Positions 62,522 through 64,000 of a stretch of DNA of 64,000 nucleotides are shown in pieces; position 1 is the first letter of the stretch, and every line of letters begins with the position of its first letter. The notes under the pieces are model-generated. The model saw nothing but the letters and a program-made list of their open reading frames with translations. It was not told where the DNA came from and did not search any database. This stretch comes from Achromobacter pestifer (GTDB lineage Bacteria; Pseudomonadota; Gammaproteobacteria; Burkholderiales; Burkholderiaceae_B): assembly GCF_902859625.1 (NCBI RefSeq), contig NZ_CADIJX010000007.1, positions 247,875 through 311,874 of the forward strand. Direction: 5' to 3'. The position numbers were made by a program, and so were the translations under genes.

Positions 62522-63600
62522 GACGCGGCCGACTGGATGAATTCTTCGACCGCCAGCGAGCAGCCCTTGGCTTGCGCGCCTTCGGCCCGGCCCAGCAGCA
62601 GGAAGCCGCCCTCGGCGGGCAGCCCGACGTCTTCGGTCAGGATCGTGTTCACCGAATTGAAGTTGCCCAAATCGCAATGCGCCAGGATGCCGCGTTCGCC
62701 TGCCGGCATCGTGCGGCCGGTGGCTGGGTCCACCAGGCGCGACCGGATCCAGTGCGGCCCCGACTTGATCGAGGGCACTGTGGCGTTGCCGTCGTCATAG
62801 AACTGCGTGCTGAGTTCCGTCATGCCGTACATGTTGATGCATAGCGCGCGCGGCACGCCCAGCAGCTCGGATAGTTCGGCGTAGAAGGTGTCCAGCGGCA
62901 ATTCGCGCGACTGACCCTTGTAGCCGCCCGTATCCAGGATGCGACTGCCCGGCGGCAGGCGGAACGCACGGCCTTCCTTGCGCAGCGCGTCAATGACATG
63001 CACGAAGCTGAAGCTGGCGCCCAGCAGCGCATACGGCTGCCCCAGACGCTCGGCATCTTCAAGCGCGCGCCACAGCCCGTCCAGGTCGATCCCTTGCGGC
63101 GACATGAAGTAGCGGCTGTCCTCGGTGCCGAACGCGGATTTCGCCAACGCCAGATAATGCGCCAGCGACGAATTGGGCATCGCGATTTCGTCCGGGAACA
63201 GAATGCCCATCGGCAGGCGCTCGGTGTCCCGCATGACGCGCTGCGCGAAGTTGCGGGTCATGGACAGGTCATAGACGTCCAGCCGGGGGTGGAAATGGCG
63301 GCCGCGCATGTCGGCGCGCGTGGTGCCGCTGGTCATGAAGACGCGCTCGTCCGGGCGGGGCGGCTCGCAACGCAGCTCCATTGCCTTGAAGGCGTCGATG
63401 GGCACGGCGGGAATGTCGCTCCACGTCTTCACATTGCGCACCGTGGCGCCGCGACGCTGGCAGAAACCGCGATAGGGCGCGCTGGTGGCGTACTGATAGG
63501 CGAATAGCCGCAGCGCAAGCTCGTCGAACTGCGCGTCGGTGCAGCCGTCTTGGGCGATGAATTCGAGTAGTTGCGCGACCGGCGGGGCGACGTTGTTCAT
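62518..63600 (-). CDS. LuxE-like acyl-protein synthetase (acid-activating enzyme)
   Basis: 360 residues, LuxE-family length. FMTSGTTRADMRGRHFHP is the P-loop-like adenylation motif, ILDTGGYKGQSRELP the next conserved block, MYGMTELSTQFYDD the A5-like motif and LTEDVG the later one. LuxE activates a carboxylic acid as acyl-AMP and passes it to LuxC. First gene of the operon, 80 bp downstream of the TPP aptamer. Its ribosome site (AGGAA about 13 nt before the ATG) is poor, which suits riboswitch control of translation. Confidence 0.88.
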   Translation of the reverse strand: MNNVAPPVAQLLEFIAQDGCTDAQFDELALRLFAYQYATSAPYRGFCQRRGATVRNVKTWSDIPAVPIDAFKAMELRCEPPRPDERVFMTSGTTRADMRGRHFHPRLDVYDLSMTRNFAQRVMRDTERLPMGILFPDEIAMPNSSLAHYLALAKSAFGTEDSRYFMSPQGIDLDGLWRALEDAERLGQPYALLGASFSFVHVIDALRKEGRAFRLPPGSRILDTGGYKGQSRELPLDTFYAELSELLGVPRALCINMYGMTELSTQFYDDGNATVPSIKSGPHWIRSRLVDPATGRTMPAGERGILAHCDLGNFNSVNTILTEDVGLPAEGGFLLLGRAEGAQAKGCSLAVEEFIQSAAS

Positions 63601-63636
63601 GGGCGTTCGTTGATTCCTGTGCAGGGAAGCTCCGAA

Positions 63637-63651
63637 GCCCGCCTGCGGGGG
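63637..63651 (-). promoter_or_regulatory. Hairpin in the leader between the TPP aptamer and the LuxE-like start
   Basis: CCCG (63638-63641) pairs with CGGG (63646-63649) around CCTG, with G-C flanks. It lies between the aptamer and the first start codon and has no T run, so it may be part of the expression platform controlling translation rather than a terminator. Confidence 0.35.
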
Positions 63652-63680
63652 CGGCGCATGCGTGCGCGTTGCCGAGGCGT

Positions 63681-63755
63681 TGCTCTTCTTACGCCGGGAT
63701 GAGCCGGGTCAAGTTCGCGGGTCTGAATCTCAGCACTGGCGTGCACCCCGGAGCA
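63681..63755 (-). ncRNA. Thiamin pyrophosphate (TPP, THI-box) riboswitch aptamer
   Basis: Read on the reverse strand: P1 is TGCTC (63755-63751) with GAGCA (63685-63681). Between them come CGGGGTGC, the invariant CTGAGA (63733-63728) of the pyrimidine-sensing arm, GACCCGCGAACTTGA with the conserved GAAC-TTGA (63716-63709), and CCGG-loop-CCGGCGTAAG (to 63688) of the pyrophosphate arm. Order and spacing match the TPP class, 75 nt in all. It leads the operon 57722-63600, which should therefore be switched off by ample TPP. Confidence 0.93.
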
Positions 63756-63788
63756 GGGCTAATGTTAACCCGCAATGAGGTGTCCCCC

Positions 63789-63848
63789 TTCTGTTGTCGC
63801 GTTCTGTTGTCGTGTTCTTCCGTTGCGTTCTTCCGTCGCGTTCTTCCC
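63789..63848. repeat. 13-bp tandem repeats upstream of the TPP riboswitch
   Basis: Exact 13-bp period: TTCTGTTGTCGCG (63789), TTCTGTTGTCGTG (63802), TTCTTCCGTTGCG (63815), TTCTTCCGTCGCG (63828), then a partial unit from 63841. The array lies between the tRNA terminator and the aptamer, where the operon promoter or early leader should be. Confidence 0.85.
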
Positions 63849-63862
63849 CTCTGGCGCAAAGC

Positions 63863-63894
63863 AAAAAAGCCCAGCCGATGAAGGCTGGGCTTTT
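63863..63894 (-). terminator. Intrinsic terminator of tRNA-Phe
   Basis: AAAAGCCCAGCC (63865-63876) and GGCTGGGCTTTT (63883-63894) form a 12-bp stem with a 6-nt loop, and the reverse strand continues with a run of T. It closes the leftward tRNA transcript and, by its symmetry, can also stop rightward transcription. The 321-bp gap 63601-63921 thus holds hairpin, aptamer, repeats and terminator, but no protein gene. Confidence 0.88.
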
Positions 63895-63921
63895 CTTGGG
63901 GAACGGGTCCCATTGCATTTT

Positions 63922-63997
63922 TGGTGGCCTGGGGCGGAATCGAACCACCGACACAAGGATTTTCAATCCTCTGCTCTACCGACTGAGCTACCAGGCC
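63922..63997 (-). tRNA. tRNA-Phe (anticodon GAA)
   Basis: 76 nt on the reverse strand with encoded CCA. The acceptor arm pairs GGCCTGG with CCAGGCC; the D arm is TAGCTCAGTCGGTAGAGCA; the anticodon loop TTGAAAA gives GAA on a GAGGA/TCCTT stem with one G-T pair; the T arm is GTGGTTCGATTCCGC. Complete cloverleaf. Confidence 0.97.
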
Positions 63998-64000
63998 AAC

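Noticed and set aside
61061..63600. LuxC/LuxE-like pair as part of a bioluminescence system
   Set aside because: No luciferase, LuxD or LuxG-like gene is present, and a TPP riboswitch and thiamin-type transporter define the context.

Overview
The window is a GC-rich, densely coded bacterial chromosome segment. Its character points to the Alcaligenaceae (Achromobacter/Bordetella group, Betaproteobacteria): several orphan Bug-type (TctC-like) periplasmic receptors, many LysR and FCD-type GntR regulators, branched-chain (HAAT) ABC systems, and small catabolic operons packed end to end. This is inferred from gene content and codon style, since no rRNA or other species marker is present. I see no insertion sequence, phage gene or CRISPR array.

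Layout. 1-1376 (-): end of a HAAT permease and its binding protein. 1582-6184 (+): catabolic operon of unknown substrate (carboxymuconolactone-decarboxylase-like protein, HIBADH-type dehydrogenase, Bug receptor, LigI-like amidohydrolase, MFS). 6191-7980: GlxA-type regulator divergent from a DJ-1/PfpI protein. 8152-14964: complete D-erythronate/L-threonate pathway (otnC, MFS, otnI, denD, ltnD, otnK) with a convergent FadR-type regulator. 15068-18574: LysR, MFS and an M14-like DUF2817 protein. 18830-26693: spermidine/putrescine-type ABC transporter wrapped around two amidohydrolases and a G3E GTPase. 26887-29004: ZnuD-like TonB receptor behind a double Zur-like box. 29228-34922: two SDRs, a fused 2-oxoacid dehydrogenase E1, a GntR regulator and an E2, with a clear promoter/operator. 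35052-48229: two very similar HAAT binding proteins, LysR, aldehyde dehydrogenase, GMC alcohol oxidoreductase, LivH, fused LivM-LivG, LivF, CoA-transferase, HMG-CoA-lyase-like enzyme and a hydroxypyruvate-isomerase-like protein. 48361-57579: Bug receptors, LysE and EamA exporters with an Lrp regulator, a LysR/M20 hydrolase pair and a large MscS channel. 57722-63755 (-): TPP-riboswitch-led operon. 63922-63997 (-): tRNA-Phe.

The most unusual element is the last operon. A thiamin pyrophosphate riboswitch precedes a LuxE-like acyl-activating enzyme, a LuxC-like acyl reductase, a three-gene NMT1/THI5-type ABC transporter and an SDR. The order reads as uptake, then carboxylate to aldehyde to alcohol. 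I propose that it salvages an oxidised (carboxylate) thiamin fragment by reducing it back to the pyrimidine or thiazole alcohol. The riboswitch and families are read from sequence; the substrate is inference.

A second proposal is that 35052-48229 takes up a branched hydroxy acid such as mevalonate, oxidises it through aldehyde and acid, loads CoA by transferase and cleaves it with the lyase.
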